Positions 63,001 through 64,000 of a stretch of DNA of 64,000 nucleotides are shown one piece after another. Positions within the stretch are counted from its first letter, which is position 1. Every line of letters starts with the position of its first letter. Position numbers and translations under genes: made by a program. The DNA lies in assembly GCF_022458985.1 (NCBI RefSeq), contig NC_061775.1, forward strand, positions 27,114,319 to 27,178,318, read 5' to 3'. This DNA is from Mugil cephalus. Its lineage: Eukaryota > Chordata > Actinopteri > Mugiliformes > Mugilidae. The notes under the pieces are model-generated. The model was not told the DNA's origin and ran no database searches. It worked only from the letters and a program-made list of their open reading frames with translations.

Positions 63001-64000
63001 AGTAGTTGTTATTGTAGATGGTGCAGTAGTTGTGGTTGGTGCAGTTGTTGTTGTGGTTGTAGTTGGTGCAGCAGTTGTAGTTGTGGTTGATGCGGTGGTT
63101 GTGGTTGGTGCAGTTGTTGTTATGGTTGTAGTTGATGCAGTAGTTGATGTTGTAGTTGGTGCAAGAGTTGTTGTTGTTGGTGCAGTAGTTGTTGTAGTTG
63201 GTGCAGTGGTTGTTGTAGTTGGTGAAGTAGTTGTTGTAGTTGGTGCAGCAGTTGATGTTGTAGTTGGTGCAAGAGTTGTTGTTGTTGTTGGTGCAGTAGT
63301 TGTTGTAGTTGTGGTTGGTGCAGCACTTGTGGTTGTAGTTGGTGCAGTTGTTGTTGTTGTAGTTGGTGCAGTAGTTGTTGTTGTAGTTGGTGCAGGAGTT
63401 GTTGTTGTAGTTGGTGCAGTAGTAATTGTGGTTGGTGCAGTTGTTGTTGTGGTTGTAGTTGGTGCAGCAGTTGTGGTTGTGGTTGGTGTAGCAGTCGTTG
63501 TAGTTAGTGCAGTAGTTGTTGTAGTTGGTGCAGCAGTTGTGGTTGGTTCAGTTTTTGTTATTGTAGATGGCGCAGCAGTTGTGGTTGGTGCAGTTGTTGT
63601 TGTGGTTGCAGTTGGTGCAGCAGTTGTTGTTGTGGTTGATGAAGTGGTTGTGGTTGTGCAGTTGTTGTTGTGGTTGTAGTTGGTGCAGCAGTTGATGTTG
63701 TAGTTGGTGCAAGAGTTGTTGTTGTAGTTGGTGCAGTAGTAGTTGTGGTTGGTGCAGTTGTTGTTGTGGTTGTAGTTGGTGCAGCAGTTGTGGTTGTGGT
63801 TGGTGTAGCAGTTGTTGTAGTTGGTGCAGCAGTTGTGGTTGGTGCAGTAGTTGTTGTTGTAGATGGTGCAGCAGTTGATTTGGTTGGTGCAGCAGTTGTG
63901 GTTGTAGTTGGTGCAGCAGTTGTGTTGTGGTTGGTGTAGCAGTTGTTGTAGTTGGTGCAGGGGTTGTTGTTGTAGTTGTTGAAGGGGTTGTTGTTGTAGT
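57035..64000 (-). CDS. Gene D (partial): mucin stalk and GPI-type tail
   Basis: The stop TAG at 57035-57037 is followed by a second TAG. The C-terminus reads [11 protein letters not shown] and the hydrophobic [13 protein letters not shown], matching genes A and B. Above it the Thr frame is open for about 4.07 kb (57,035-61,108) apart from a few shifted codons near 58,135-58,152. Beyond 61,108 it continues in other frames after single-base changes (about 61,108, 61,300, 61,395, 63,655 and 63,925). Units are [19 protein letters not shown] with ATP, APS and LAP variants, richer in TAP than genes A and B. The LU and signal exons must lie right of the window, so function is inferred from the array. 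Confidence 0.7.
59970..60800. repeat. 405-bp in-frame tandem duplication in the gene D stalk
   Basis: The landmark GCACTTGTGG occurs at 60,351 and 60,756, 405 bases (135 codons) apart. The encoded blocks are virtually identical. Confidence 0.8.
60670..64000. repeat. Distal duplicate blocks in the gene D stalk (offset 2,567)
   Basis: The stretch from about 60,670 to 61,430 recurs at about 63,240 to the window edge. GATGAAGTGG sits at 61,071 and 63,638, 2,567 bases apart. The offset is not a multiple of three because the single-base changes noted for gene D fall between the copies. Confidence 0.75.

Overview
This is vertebrate, almost certainly teleost, genomic DNA. It is AT-rich, its genes are split by GT/AG introns, it carries several decayed fish-type LINE fragments and other interspersed repeats, and it has no bacterial-style gene packing. 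I see no RNA genes and no housekeeping genes.

The window is dominated by one gene family, repeated head to tail and entirely on the minus strand. Each member has the same plan. A 49-nt signal-peptide exon is followed by two Ly-6/uPAR (LU) three-finger domains of ten cysteines, each split over two exons. The exon carrying the second half of LU2 runs straight into a very long Thr-rich mucin stalk (runs of T broken by AAP, AEP, APP). The stalk ends in a short hydrophobic tail that looks like a GPI-attachment signal. All internal introns are phase 1, so the modules are symmetric and can be duplicated or fused without breaking the frame. The plan resembles the known LU-LU-STP stalk-GPI layout of LYPD3/C4.4A-type proteins, but with stalks of about 1.6 to more than 10 kb.

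Layout from left to right (transcription runs right to left): a decayed member E (2.0-7.4 kb, LINE and other repeats in intron 1); member A (10.9-27.0 kb), which strings together three LU-LU-mucin modules and one terminal GPI signal; an orphan signal-peptide exon F (28.8 kb) beside an inverted scrap of mucin repeat; member B (30.1-42.5 kb) with one module and a 10.7-kb mucin exon; a piggyBac-like MITE in the 5' flank of B; a decayed DNA transposon with a broken C2H2 zinc-finger reading frame (45.1-47.1 kb); a relic of LU exons (48.9-49.2 kb); a decayed short member C (50.8-51.9 kb); LINE fragments, one apparently inverted by twin priming (55.4-56.3 kb); and the 3' part of member D (57.0 kb to the right edge), whose 5' exons lie outside the window.

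The mucin exons carry large, nearly identical tandem duplications (1,371, 717, 1,626 and 405 bp, all multiples of three) and shared blocks between modules, which points to recent unequal exchange. Several frame breaks in them are single-base or two-base indels. Two stretches (about 15.74-17.34 kb and 39.06-40.89 kb) are so dense in small deletions, even in the normally conserved LU2 exon, that assembly or polishing error is at least as likely as real decay. The functional status of A, B and D therefore depends on re-checking those bases. C and E carry lesions that look genuinely inactivating. Very long open frames on the plus strand across the mucin exons are composition shadows, not genes.
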